Positions 17,668 through 26,136 of a DNA stretch of 34,673 nucleotides are shown in pieces. Under the pieces are notes generated by a model. The model made no database searches and was not told the DNA's origin. It saw nothing but the letters and a program-made list of their open reading frames with translations. The DNA comes from Comamonadaceae bacterium. Its GTDB lineage: Bacteria; Pseudomonadota; Gammaproteobacteria; Burkholderiales; Burkholderiaceae_C. The stretch covers positions 1 to 34,673 of the forward strand of contig JAJTGB010000021.1 in NCBI GenBank assembly GCA_021298995.1. Direction: 5' to 3'. The position numbers and the translations under genes are program-made. Each line of letters opens with the position of its first letter. The stretch's first letter is position 1.

Positions 17668-18281
17668 ATTCGAATCATTCATTCACACAACAGCTTGAGC
17701 TTCAAGGTCAGCATGTGACCTTGGTGCCTTTGAGCATGTTGCATCAAGATCAACTGGCAGAGGCCGTCAAGGATGGTGAACTCTGGCGCCACTGGTACAC
17801 CCTTATTCCCTCACCCGAGAAAATGGGCGAAGAAATAACCAGGCGCTTGAAACTGCATGAGCAAGGCAGCATGTTGCCCTTCACGGTCATGGCCCAGGGT
17901 CAAGCGGTGGGCATGACCACTTACATGAACATTGACGCGCCCAACCAACGACTGGAAATAGGCTCCACATGGTACCGAGCCAATGTGCAAAGGACCGGCC
18001 TTAACACTGAGTGCAAACGACTTTTGTTGGCACATGCTTTTGAGCACCTCAAGTGCATTGCCGTCGAATTTAGAACCCATTTTTTCAACCAACAAAGCCG
18101 ACGCGCCATTGAACGCTTGGGCGCCAAATTGGATGGCATTTTGCGCAACCACGCCATCAACACCCACCCCGATGCCGCAGGCGCACTTCGCGACACGTGT
18201 GTCTATAGCATTTTGAACACCGAGTGGCCCTCCGTGAAGGCCCACTTGGATTACCAACTCAGTCGTGCGCGCAAGGCCTGA
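17664..18281 (+). CDS. GNAT-family N-acetyltransferase (RimJ/RimL-like)
   Basis: ELQGQHVTLVPLSMLHQDQL, EIGSTWYRANVQRTGLNTECKRLLLAHAFEHLKCIAVEFRTHFFNQQSRRAIERLGAKLDG. Confidence 0.93.
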   Translation: MNSNHSFTQQLELQGQHVTLVPLSMLHQDQLAEAVKDGELWRHWYTLIPSPEKMGEEITRRLKLHEQGSMLPFTVMAQGQAVGMTTYMNIDAPNQRLEIGSTWYRANVQRTGLNTECKRLLLAHAFEHLKCIAVEFRTHFFNQQSRRAIERLGAKLDGILRNHAINTHPDAAGALRDTCVYSILNTEWPSVKAHLDYQLSRARKA

Positions 18282-18284
18282 ACC

Positions 18285-19355
18285 ATGCTGATCGATTTCT
18301 TTTACACCCTCCGTGCCGCCAAATTGCCGGTGTCTGTTCGCGAGTACCTCAATGTGCTTGAAGCCCTTCAAGCCAACGTGTTCAAAGGCGTCGAAATGCT
18401 CACCGATTTCACCAAAGAAGTGCCACTCGATTGGCTGCAAAAAATCTTAGAAAAAGAACTCACGCCCGAACAAAAAGCCGCCATTGAAAAAATGGGCTGG
18501 GACGAGCTCATGGAGACCCTGAAGAAACGTCTGGAAGAACAAAAAGAACGCCACGAAGGTGGCAACAAATGGATTGGCACAGGCGGCACCTCCCCTTTCG
18601 GCAACGGTGGACACAACCCCCAAGGCATTCGCATTGGCGGCAAAGGCGGCAACCGAAGCGCCGTGAAAGTTTGGGAACAACGCGCCTACCGCGACTACGA
18701 CGACACCCAAGAACTCGGTACACGCAACATCAAAGTGGCTTTGCGCCGCCTGCGCAAATTTGCACGCGAAGGTTCTGCTGAAGAACTTGATTTGCCCGAC
18801 ACCATTCGGGCCACAGCCGCCAATGCCGGCTACCTAGACATCAAGATGATTCCAGAGCGCCACAACAACGTGAAGGTGTTGTTGCTCATGGATGTGGGCG
18901 GCACCATGGACGATCACATTGCGCGGGTTGAAGAGTTGTTCTCTGCGGCCAAAGCCGAGTTCAAGCACTTGGAGTTTTATTACTTCCACAACTGCGTGTA
19001 CGACTTCATGTGGAAGAACAACAAACGCCGTTATGCCGAAAAGTTTCCCACCTGGGACATCTTGCGAAAGTACAACAAAGACTACAAGCTGATCTTTGTA
19101 GGCGACGCCACCATGAGCCCCTACGAAATTTTGCAACGCGGCGGCAGTGTGGAATACAACAACGAAGAAACCGGTGCCGAGTGGCTTCAGCGCCTAACCC
19201 ACACCTTTCCAAAGTACGCTTGGATCAACCCAGAACCGCAAGGTGTTTGGCAATACCGTCAAAGCATTGCCGTTATTCAACAACTCATGAGTAATCGCAT
19301 GTTCCCGCTTACCCTCAAAGGGTTGGAAGATGCTATGCGCATGATGAGCAAATAA
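18285..19355 (+). CDS. VWA domain-containing CoxE-like protein
   Basis: MLIDFFYTLRAAKLPVSVREYLNVLEAL, a VWA region VLLLMDVGGTMDDHIARVEELF, and linkage to MoxR. Confidence 0.93.
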   Translation: MLIDFFYTLRAAKLPVSVREYLNVLEALQANVFKGVEMLTDFTKEVPLDWLQKILEKELTPEQKAAIEKMGWDELMETLKKRLEEQKERHEGGNKWIGTGGTSPFGNGGHNPQGIRIGGKGGNRSAVKVWEQRAYRDYDDTQELGTRNIKVALRRLRKFAREGSAEELDLPDTIRATAANAGYLDIKMIPERHNNVKVLLLMDVGGTMDDHIARVEELFSAAKAEFKHLEFYYFHNCVYDFMWKNNKRRYAEKFPTWDILRKYNKDYKLIFVGDATMSPYEILQRGGSVEYNNEETGAEWLQRLTHTFPKYAWINPEPQGVWQYRQSIAVIQQLMSNRMFPLTLKGLEDAMRMMSK

Positions 19356-19375
19356 TTTCTAACAAAGGAGACTCA

Positions 19376-19672
19376 ATGGCCAAGGCATATCTCATCGGAC
19401 AAGTAACCGTTCACAACCCAGAGGGCTACACCCTCTATGCAAAGCACGTACCAGCCACATTGGCGCAATACGGTGGCAAATATTTGGTTCGCGGCGGCGA
19501 CTGCACACAACTTGAAGGCACTGCGCAAGGCAATCGCCGAGTGGTCATAGAGTTTGCCAGCCGCGCTGCCGCAGAAACTTGGTACAACAGCCCCGAATAC
19601 CAAGCCATCGTGCCACACAGAAAAGCCAATTCAGAAGGTCACATTGCCATTGTGGACGGGTTTGAAGGCTAA
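19376..19672 (+). CDS. DUF1330 family protein
   Basis: MAKAYLIGQVTVHNPEGYTLYAKHVPATLAQYGGKYLVRGG..RVVIEFASRAAAETWYNSPEYQAI. RBS AAGGAG upstream. Confidence 0.95.
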   Translation: MAKAYLIGQVTVHNPEGYTLYAKHVPATLAQYGGKYLVRGGDCTQLEGTAQGNRRVVIEFASRAAAETWYNSPEYQAIVPHRKANSEGHIAIVDGFEG

Positions 19673-19684
19673 AATTCAGCCTCC

Positions 19685-19759
19685 GCCGCCGTAGTTCAAT
19701 GGATAGAACGAGTGCCTCCTAAGCGCTAGATACAGGTTCGATTCCTGTCGGAGGCACCA
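19685..19759 (+). tRNA. tRNA-Arg (anticodon CCT), CCA encoded
   Basis: Cloverleaf by eye: GCCGCCG-TA-GTTC-AATGGATA-GAAC-G-AGTGC-CTCCTAA-GCGCT-AGAT-ACAGG-TTCGATT-CCTGT-CGGAGGC-A-CCA. Position 4:69 is a G:A mismatch. Confidence 0.9.
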
Positions 19760-19766
19760 TCCTTTG

Positions 19767-20504
19767 CTATGGTCGACACTTCTCTTTGAGGCCCATGACC
19801 TTGCCTCTCAGCGTCTGCGCCCACGCTCTGCGGTCTTGGCCTTGTGCCATTTCTATTTCACCAAAATTCACAACAGCCTTTAGACGTCTTGCATTGAGCG
19901 TGCTCCAAACAGAACTCACCAAGGTATCGTCGCCCACAAATCTGGCAGCCATCGATATCTCATTTGTTTGAGCATCTATAAACTGAAGGGCCAAAGGCTG
20001 AACAGGCGCTTGCGCATCAATCGCAGACTGTAGGAGATTGGCATGAAAGGGCAACAAGCCCAAGCCATCACCGGTGGTACCTTCTGGAAAAACAGCCAAC
20101 ACATCACCACTGTTCAAAGCACGCGTCATTTCCTTGACCATGCGCATGGCATCCTTGCGGTTTTCTCGTTCAATGTACAGCGTACCTGCCCCTGTAGCCA
20201 AAGTACCCAGCAACGGCCATTCGCGAAGTTCTGATTTGGAAACAAAGCGGCAGTGTCGTGTGGCATGAATCACCAAGATGTCTAACCACGATATGTGATT
20301 AGAGACCAACAGTGCAGGGCCTGTCACAACAGGCTTTCCGCGAACTTCTAAGTCAATGTCCCATATCCGAAGTAGCTGCATGGCCCAAGCTTGCACACGC
20401 GCTTCACGCTGCGCTGGTGTGAACTGAGGAAACCGAAAATAAATGGTGAACCAACCCACCACGACATGCCAAATACCGCGCAATAACTTAATGGCAACGC
20501 GCAT
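19767..20504 (-). CDS. 1-acyl-sn-glycerol-3-phosphate acyltransferase (PlsC-like)
   Basis: LLVSNHISWLDILVI (NHxxxxD), VAVFPEGTTGDG. Confidence 0.93.
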   Translation of the reverse strand: MRVAIKLLRGIWHVVVGWFTIYFRFPQFTPAQREARVQAWAMQLLRIWDIDLEVRGKPVVTGPALLVSNHISWLDILVIHATRHCRFVSKSELREWPLLGTLATGAGTLYIERENRKDAMRMVKEMTRALNSGDVLAVFPEGTTGDGLGLLPFHANLLQSAIDAQAPVQPLALQFIDAQTNEISMAARFVGDDTLVSSVWSTLNARRLKAVVNFGEIEMAQGQDRRAWAQTLRGKVMGLKEKCRP

Positions 20505-20506
20505 CT

Positions 20507-21778
20507 TTACGCTGAGTAAGCCACTTGGCCATGAACCAAGGTACAAAGCACACGGCCTGGCAAGTCGTAGCCCGAGAATGGGGTGAATTTGCCTTGGCTG
20601 CGCAAGTTGTCAGCCGTCACTTGCCAATGCGCTTCAGGGTCCAAAATGCACACATCAGCCTGGCCGCCCACCTTCAGTTGGCCCATGTCTTGTTTGAGCA
20701 CACGTGCCGCTTCGTTGGTCACTGTGGCAAGGGCGCGCGACAAAGGCACTTTGCTGTCTTGCGACCATTTCAAAGCCAAACTCAGCAACAATTCCAAGCC
20801 TGTAGCGCCAGGCTCTGCTTCTGCAAAGGGCAGTGCTTTTTCATCTTCACTCACAGGGCTGTGGTCTGACACCAGTGCGTCGATGGTGCCGTCGGCCAAG
20901 GCTTGGCGCAGGGCATCGCGGTCGCGCTGTTGGCGCAATGGCGGCGACACGCGTGCACGGCTGTCAAAGTAGCCCACATCGGCATCGGTGAGGTGCAAGG
21001 AGTTGATGCTCACATCGCACGTAATTGGCAAGCCCTCTGCTTTGGCTTGGCGCACCAAGGCCACGCCCGCAGCGCTGCTGATGCGGCACAAGTGCACGTG
21101 CGCTTTGGTGCTTTTGAGCAATTCAAAAATAGTGTGCAAGGCAATGGTTTCTGCTGACACAGGCACGCCCGACAAACCCATGCGCGTGGCCAAGGGACCG
21201 CTGGCCGCTACGCCTTTGCCCAAATGAAGTTCTTGAGGGCGCAGCCAAACGGTGTAGCCAAAGGAGTTGGCGTATTGCAAGGCACGCTGCAGCACTTGCG
21301 TGTTTTCGAGGGCGACTTCGGCTTGGCTAAAACCAACGCAACCGGCTTCGGTCAGTTGAACCATTTCGGTCAACACTTCGCCCTTGAGGCCACGGGTTAA
21401 GGCGCCCAGGGGCATCACTTTGGAGCGATTGAGTTTTTCGGCTTTGAAGCGCAGCATTTCCACCAAGCCGGGCTCATCCAGAACGGGGCCGGTATCGGGC
21501 GGGCACACCAAGCTGGTGACGCCACCCGCCACGGCTGCGGCCAACTCGGAGTCCAGCATGCCTTCGTGCTCATGCCCTGGCTCTTTAAGGCGCACCGACA
21601 AATCGACCAAGCCTGGCATCACGATCAGGCCTTTGGCATCAATGGTTTTTTGCGCTTGAAAATCTGCGGGCGCTTTGCCGATGGCCACAATTTTGCCGGC
21701 CGAGATGGCTACATCGGCTACCGTGTCAGTTTTGCTAGCGGGGTCGATGACGCGGCCGCCTTGAATCAAAATTTTCAT
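20507..21778 (-). CDS. pyrC': Dihydroorotase-like protein, probably non-catalytic ATCase partner (PyrC'/PyrX type)
   Basis: Amidohydrolase fold (ILIQGGRVIDPASKTDTVADVAISAGKIVAIG; DVCILDPEAHWQVTADNLRSQGKFTPFSGYDLPGRVLCTLVHGQVAY), directly downstream of pyrB. Metal-binding HxH is replaced (DLSVRLKEPG). Confidence 0.9.
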   Translation of the reverse strand: MKILIQGGRVIDPASKTDTVADVAISAGKIVAIGKAPADFQAQKTIDAKGLIVMPGLVDLSVRLKEPGHEHEGMLDSELAAAVAGGVTSLVCPPDTGPVLDEPGLVEMLRFKAEKLNRSKVMPLGALTRGLKGEVLTEMVQLTEAGCVGFSQAEVALENTQVLQRALQYANSFGYTVWLRPQELHLGKGVAASGPLATRMGLSGVPVSAETIALHTIFELLKSTKAHVHLCRISSAAGVALVRQAKAEGLPITCDVSINSLHLTDADVGYFDSRARVSPPLRQQRDRDALRQALADGTIDALVSDHSPVSEDEKALPFAEAEPGATGLELLLSLALKWSQDSKVPLSRALATVTNEAARVLKQDMGQLKVGGQADVCILDPEAHWQVTADNLRSQGKFTPFSGYDLPGRVLCTLVHGQVAYSA

Positions 21779-21810
21779 GGTCTTTGTCTTTCTTCTTTTA
21801 TTTCTGCGAA

Positions 21811-22773
21811 TTAGGCTTCATTGCCCGCCACAATACTCATGACCGCCATACGCACCGCAATGCCAAAGGTCACTTGGGGCAAGATCACGCTTTGCGGGCC
21901 ATCCACCACCGCAGAATCAATTTCTACACCGCGGTTAATGGGCCCCGGGTGCATCACGATGGCATCGGGCTTGGCCAGTTGCAGTTTTTCAGGCGTGAGG
22001 CCAAAGCGTTTGAAGTACTCTTGGCTCGAGGGCAACAAAGCCCCGCTCATGCGTTCGTTTTGCAAGCGCAAGGTAATGACCACGTCGCAGTCTTTGATGC
22101 CTTCTTCCAGGTTGTGAAACACCTTCACACCCATCTGCGACATGTCTGACGGCACCAAGGTTTGGGGCCCGACCACACGCACTTCGGCGCAACCCAAAGT
22201 GGTCAGCGCGTGAATATCGGAGCGCGCTACGCGTGAGTGCAACACGTCGCCCACAATGGCCACCGTGAGGTTGGCAAAATCTTTTTTGTAGTGACGAATG
22301 GTGTACATGTCAAGCAAACCCTGCGTGGGGTGTGCATGCCTTCCGTCACCGGCATTGACCACGTGCACATGCGGTGCCACATGCTGTGCAATGAGGTAAG
22401 GCGCGCCCGATTCGGAGTGGCGAACCACAAAAATATCGGCCGCCATGGCCGACAAGTTGGCAATGGTGTCTAGCAGCGATTCGCCTTTAGACGCAGACGA
22501 GCGTGCAATGTCGAGGTTGATCACATCGGCCGACAAACGCGTGGCCGCAATTTCAAACGTGGTGCGCGTGCGTGTGCTGTTTTCGAAAAACAAGTTGAAC
22601 ACGCTTTTGCCGCGCAGCAAGGGCACCTTTTTGACTTCGCGGTCGCTCACGCTGACAAAGTTGGCCGCAGTGTCTAGGATGTGCGTGAGGATGTCGCGCG
22701 ACAAGCCTTCGGTGGACAGCAAGTGAATGAGCTCACCGTTTTTGTTGAGTTGGGGATTGCGTTTGTAGAGCAT
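21811..22773 (-). CDS. pyrB: Aspartate carbamoyltransferase catalytic subunit
   Basis: [46 protein letters not shown]-like motif ([16 protein letters not shown]). Confidence 0.97.
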   Translation of the reverse strand: MLYKRNPQLNKNGELIHLLSTEGLSRDILTHILDTAANFVSVSDREVKKVPLLRGKSVFNLFFENSTRTRTTFEIAATRLSADVINLDIARSSASKGESLLDTIANLSAMAADIFVVRHSESGAPYLIAQHVAPHVHVVNAGDGRHAHPTQGLLDMYTIRHYKKDFANLTVAIVGDVLHSRVARSDIHALTTLGCAEVRVVGPQTLVPSDMSQMGVKVFHNLEEGIKDCDVVITLRLQNERMSGALLPSSQEYFKRFGLTPEKLQLAKPDAIVMHPGPINRGVEIDSAVVDGPQSVILPQVTFGIAVRMAVMSIVAGNEA

Positions 22774-22791
22774 TTTTTATTCTTTCCCTGC

Positions 22792-23295
22792 TTAGCTGTT
22801 TTCTTCTTGAACTTCAAAGCTGAACTCACCGTTGTCTAAACGCACCAGCGCCAGCGATTGGGTGGGGGGCAAGGCCACACGTGCTGCTGCATAGTCTGCT
22901 TGTATGGGCAACTGGCGACCGCCTCGGTCTACCAACACGGCCAAGCGTACGTTGGCGGGTCGGCCGTAATCAAACAATTCATTGATGACAGCGCGAATGG
23001 TGCGACCGGTGTAGAGCACATCGTCCAAAATGAGCACATCGGCGCCTTGAATCTCGAAGGGCAGATGCGTTTGACCACCGGCCGACAAGCCGCGCTGCGC
23101 AAAATCGTCGCGGTGCATGGCCGATGAAATGCTGCCGTGCTTGCCACTCAATGCCAAGTCTTTTTGTAAACGCTCGGCTAGCCAAGCACCCCCTGAGGTA
23201 ATGCCTACCAAACGTGTTTCGGAGGAGCACATGGCTCGCACACCGCGCAAGAGTTCGCTGTACAGCGCCTCTGCATTCAAAGCCAATCCACTCAC
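22792..23295 (-). CDS. pyrR: PyrR: pyr operon regulator / uracil phosphoribosyltransferase
   Basis: PRPP motif VLILDDVLYTGRTIRAVINELFDYGRPANVRLAVLVDRGGRQLPIQADY. GTG start at 23295 with RBS AAGGAG; the longer ORF start in the track overlaps ruvX and is unlikely. Confidence 0.93.
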   Translation of the reverse strand: MSGLALNAEALYSELLRGVRAMCSSETRLVGITSGGAWLAERLQKDLALSGKHGSISSAMHRDDFAQRGLSAGGQTHLPFEIQGADVLILDDVLYTGRTIRAVINELFDYGRPANVRLAVLVDRGGRQLPIQADYAAARVALPPTQSLALVRLDNGEFSFEVQEENS

Positions 23296-23708
23296 GGCAG
23301 ACTCCTTAAAAATTGTTCCAAAATAATGCAAGCCGACGCAGCGTCGGCATCCTTCGCGCCATTTGAAATGGCTTCTGTGGTGCTGTAGCGTTCGTCTACT
23401 TCGTACACAGACAAACCAAATCGGCCGCGCAATTGGCGGGCAAACTTTTGCGCGCGCAAGGTGTTTTCGTGGGCTGCGCCATCGGGGTGAAACGGCACGC
23501 CCACCACCAAGGCATCGGGCGTCCACTCTTTGATGCGTTTTTCAATGTGGGCAAACCGCGCATCGCCTTCTGCCACTACGGTCGATTGCGGTGTGGCTTG
23601 ACGCAGCATGCGGTTGCCAACGGCAACACCCGTGCGCTTGAGTCCAAAATCGAAAGCCAAAAAACTCTGCTGCGACGCAGGCACAGTGAGCGCCTGGTCT
23701 AGGCTCAT
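23292..23708 (-). CDS. ruvX: Holliday junction resolvase-like / pre-16S rRNA nuclease RuvX (YqgF)
   Basis: FLAFDFGLKRTGVAVGN, ALVVGVPFHPDG, VYEVDERYSTTEA. Confidence 0.94.
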   Translation of the reverse strand: MSLDQALTVPASQQSFLAFDFGLKRTGVAVGNRMLRQATPQSTVVAEGDARFAHIEKRIKEWTPDALVVGVPFHPDGAAHENTLRAQKFARQLRGRFGLSVYEVDERYSTTEAISNGAKDADAASACIILEQFLRSLP

Positions 23709-24349
23709 GCGTGGCCCGCCTGATTTAACAGCATCCATGGCTGCAGGCCCAACAAGGCCAAGGCTTTTTCGTAACGCTTTTCAATGGGCGTGTCAAAAAT
23801 GACGGTGGGGTCGGCCTCCACAGTGAGCCAGCTGTTTTCGCCTATTTCAGACTCGAGTTGACCTTCACCCCAAGAGGCATAGCCCAAGGTCACAAGTACG
23901 CGCTTAGGACCAGAACCATTGGACATGGCTTCTAGGACATCTTTGGAGGTGGTCATGGCCAAGCCACCTGGGACACTCAAGGTAGAGGCGTAAATGGAGT
24001 TGCTTTTTGAGTCTGCTTCTGGCGAGAGTGCAGGCGTTGGCTTTTCAGAATCTTCTAAATCTGCTTCTAGCATGGGCTCGTGCAACACAAAACCACGTTC
24101 GGTTTGAACCGGGCCACCGTGCAATACATTTGATTGCAACAAGTCTTCTCGGTGAAGGGGTAACTCGACTTTGTCGAACAAATGCTTCAAACTGAGTTCG
24201 CCAGGTTTGTTGATGATCAAGCCCATGGCACCGCGCTCAGAGTGTTCACACAAATACACCACACTCTTGGCAAAAGTAGGGTCCTCCAAACCAGGCATGG
24301 CAATCAAAAAATGATGCGAAAGCAAAGTGGAGGCAAAATCGGCAGACAT
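23705..24349 (-). CDS. yqgE: YqgE/AlgH family (DUF179) protein
   Basis: LSHHFLIAMPGLEDPTFAKSVVYLCEHSERGAMGLIINKP, LGYASWGEGQLESEIGENSWL. Confidence 0.95.
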   Translation of the reverse strand: MSADFASTLLSHHFLIAMPGLEDPTFAKSVVYLCEHSERGAMGLIINKPGELSLKHLFDKVELPLHREDLLQSNVLHGGPVQTERGFVLHEPMLEADLEDSEKPTPALSPEADSKSNSIYASTLSVPGGLAMTTSKDVLEAMSNGSGPKRVLVTLGYASWGEGQLESEIGENSWLTVEADPTVIFDTPIEKRYEKALALLGLQPWMLLNQAGHA

Positions 24350-24375
24350 GTCTCAATTTTAACGGCCTCTAACCC

Positions 24376-25866
24376 ATGCACAAACCCTTTTCTTCCGGCT
24401 TGGTCTGGTTTCGACGCGATTTGCGGGTGGCAGACAATGCCGCCCTGTTTCACGCCCTGAAAAATTGCCACAAAGTGCACTGTGTCTTTGTGTTTGACAC
24501 CGACATTTTGAAAGAACTGCCCGCCCAAGACCGCCGAGTGGCCTTTATTCGGGAATCTTTGGTCGAATTGGACCAGCTCATTCGGCAAGCAGCGGTGCAA
24601 GCGGGTGTCGAAGCCAAGCTGGCCAGCCAAGCTGGCCTGATTGTTTTGCATGGCCGCCCCCTCCAAGAAATAGCCCAACTGGCCAAGCAATTGGAAGTTC
24701 AAGCTGTCTTTGCCAACCACGACGATGAGCCTTTCGCCCTTGCCCGCGATGCCCAAATTCGGGGTGCATTGGCCAACGCGGGTGTGGCCTTGCATACCTA
24801 CAAAGACCATGTGGTCTTTGAACGCCAAGAAGTTCTGACCTTGGCGGGCAACCCGTACACCGTGTTCACACCCTACAAAAACGCATGGCTCAAAAAAATT
24901 CAGCCCCAAGACTTGTCACCTCACCCCGTTGCCGACCATGCAGCCGCTCTAGCCCCAAGGCCCAAAGCCTTTCAGGTCGCAGTCCCAACCCTGCCTGACA
25001 TTGACTTTGAAAACATCGACCTGATTGCCTTGCATTACAAACCTGGCGTATCTGGCGCACAAGCTTTGTTAGAAGACTTTTTGCACCGCATCGACCGCTA
25101 CGAAGAAACCCGCAATTTCCCAGCCATCAAAGGGCCCAGTTATTTGAGTGTGCACCTGCGTTTTGGCACCATCTCTATTCGCCAATTGGCTCAAGAGGCC
25201 TACCAAAGATACAAAACCAGCGAAGGCGCCAGCGTGTGGTTGTCCGAGCTCATTTGGCGCGACTTTTATGCCCAAATTTTGTCCAACTTTCCGCATGTGG
25301 CCGAGCGCAGTTTCAAGGCCGAATACGATCAAATTAAGTGGGATCACGGTCCTCATGGCAAGGCCCTGTTTGCAGCTTGGTGCGAAGGCCGAACAGGCTA
25401 TCCCTTGGTCGATGCCGCCATGGCCCAAATCAATCAAACCGGTTATATGCACAACCGCCTGCGCATGGTGGTGGCGTCATTCCTCACCAAAGACCTGGGG
25501 GTCGATTGGCGCTGGGGCGAAAAATACTTTGCCCAGCACCTCATTGACTTTGATTTGTCGGCCAACAACGGCGGTTGGCAATGGGCCAGTTCTAGCGGCT
25601 GCGATGCCCAGCCCTATTTCCGAATTTTTAACCCTGTCACGCAAAGCGAGAAGTTTGACCCCAAAGGCAAATTCATCAAACGGTATTTGCCGCAATTGGC
25701 GGGTCTAGAGGGTGCCGACATTCATGCGCCGTGGGAAGCCAAGCCCTTGGCTTTGCAGGCGGCAGGCGTTACTTTAGGAAAAGACTATCCCTTGCCCGTG
25801 GTCAATCACGCAGAGGCCCGAGAGACTACCTTGGCGCGTTACGCCGTGGTGAAAAAAATTGCTTAA
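24376..25866 (+). CDS. phrB: Deoxyribodipyrimidine photolyase
   Basis: LVWFRRDLRVADNAAL, WRWGEKYFAQHLIDFDLSANNGGWQWASSSGCDAQPYFRIFNP. Confidence 0.95.
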   Translation: MHKPFSSGLVWFRRDLRVADNAALFHALKNCHKVHCVFVFDTDILKELPAQDRRVAFIRESLVELDQLIRQAAVQAGVEAKLASQAGLIVLHGRPLQEIAQLAKQLEVQAVFANHDDEPFALARDAQIRGALANAGVALHTYKDHVVFERQEVLTLAGNPYTVFTPYKNAWLKKIQPQDLSPHPVADHAAALAPRPKAFQVAVPTLPDIDFENIDLIALHYKPGVSGAQALLEDFLHRIDRYEETRNFPAIKGPSYLSVHLRFGTISIRQLAQEAYQRYKTSEGASVWLSELIWRDFYAQILSNFPHVAERSFKAEYDQIKWDHGPHGKALFAAWCEGRTGYPLVDAAMAQINQTGYMHNRLRMVVASFLTKDLGVDWRWGEKYFAQHLIDFDLSANNGGWQWASSSGCDAQPYFRIFNPVTQSEKFDPKGKFIKRYLPQLAGLEGADIHAPWEAKPLALQAAGVTLGKDYPLPVVNHAEARETTLARYAVVKKIA

Positions 25867-25905
25867 GACAGCCGGCAACGCTGTCGAAGCAGGCCTTAGG
25901 CAGCC

Positions 25906-26079
25906 TTAGATGGCCACCATTTCGAAGTCTTCTTTGCGGGCGCCGCACTCTGGGCAAGTCCAGTTCATGGGCACATCGGCCCAAGCGGTGCCGGGGGCAA
26001 TGCCGTCTTCAGGGCAACCAGCGGCCTCGTCGTAAATCCAGCCGCAAATTAAGCACATCCAAGTTTTAGTATCAGTCAC
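25906..26079 (-). CDS. Rubredoxin (57 aa, GTG start), absent from ORF track
   Basis: Manual minus-strand translation: VTDTKTWMCLICGWIYDEAAGCPEDGIAPGTAWADVPMNWTCPECGARKEDFEMVAI*, with both CxxC-G rubredoxin knuckles. In-frame TGA just upstream of the GTG. Confidence 0.94.
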   Translation of the reverse strand: MTDTKTWMCLICGWIYDEAAGCPEDGIAPGTAWADVPMNWTCPECGARKEDFEMVAI

Positions 26080-26136
26080 AGAGTGTCACCAGTGTCGAAT
26101 AGAATGAAATGATTGTATCGGGCTTGACTGTAACCC

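Noticed and set aside
22792-23526. Long N-terminal extension of pyrR as a fusion protein
   Set aside because: The extension overlaps ruvX antisense-free coding in another frame; a GTG with a good RBS at 23295 gives the normal PyrR length.
25867-25885. Inverted repeat GACAGC-CGGCAAC-GCTGTC between phrB and rubredoxin as terminator
   Set aside because: Six-bp stem with no downstream T-tract; could be weak structure but not a supported intrinsic terminator.
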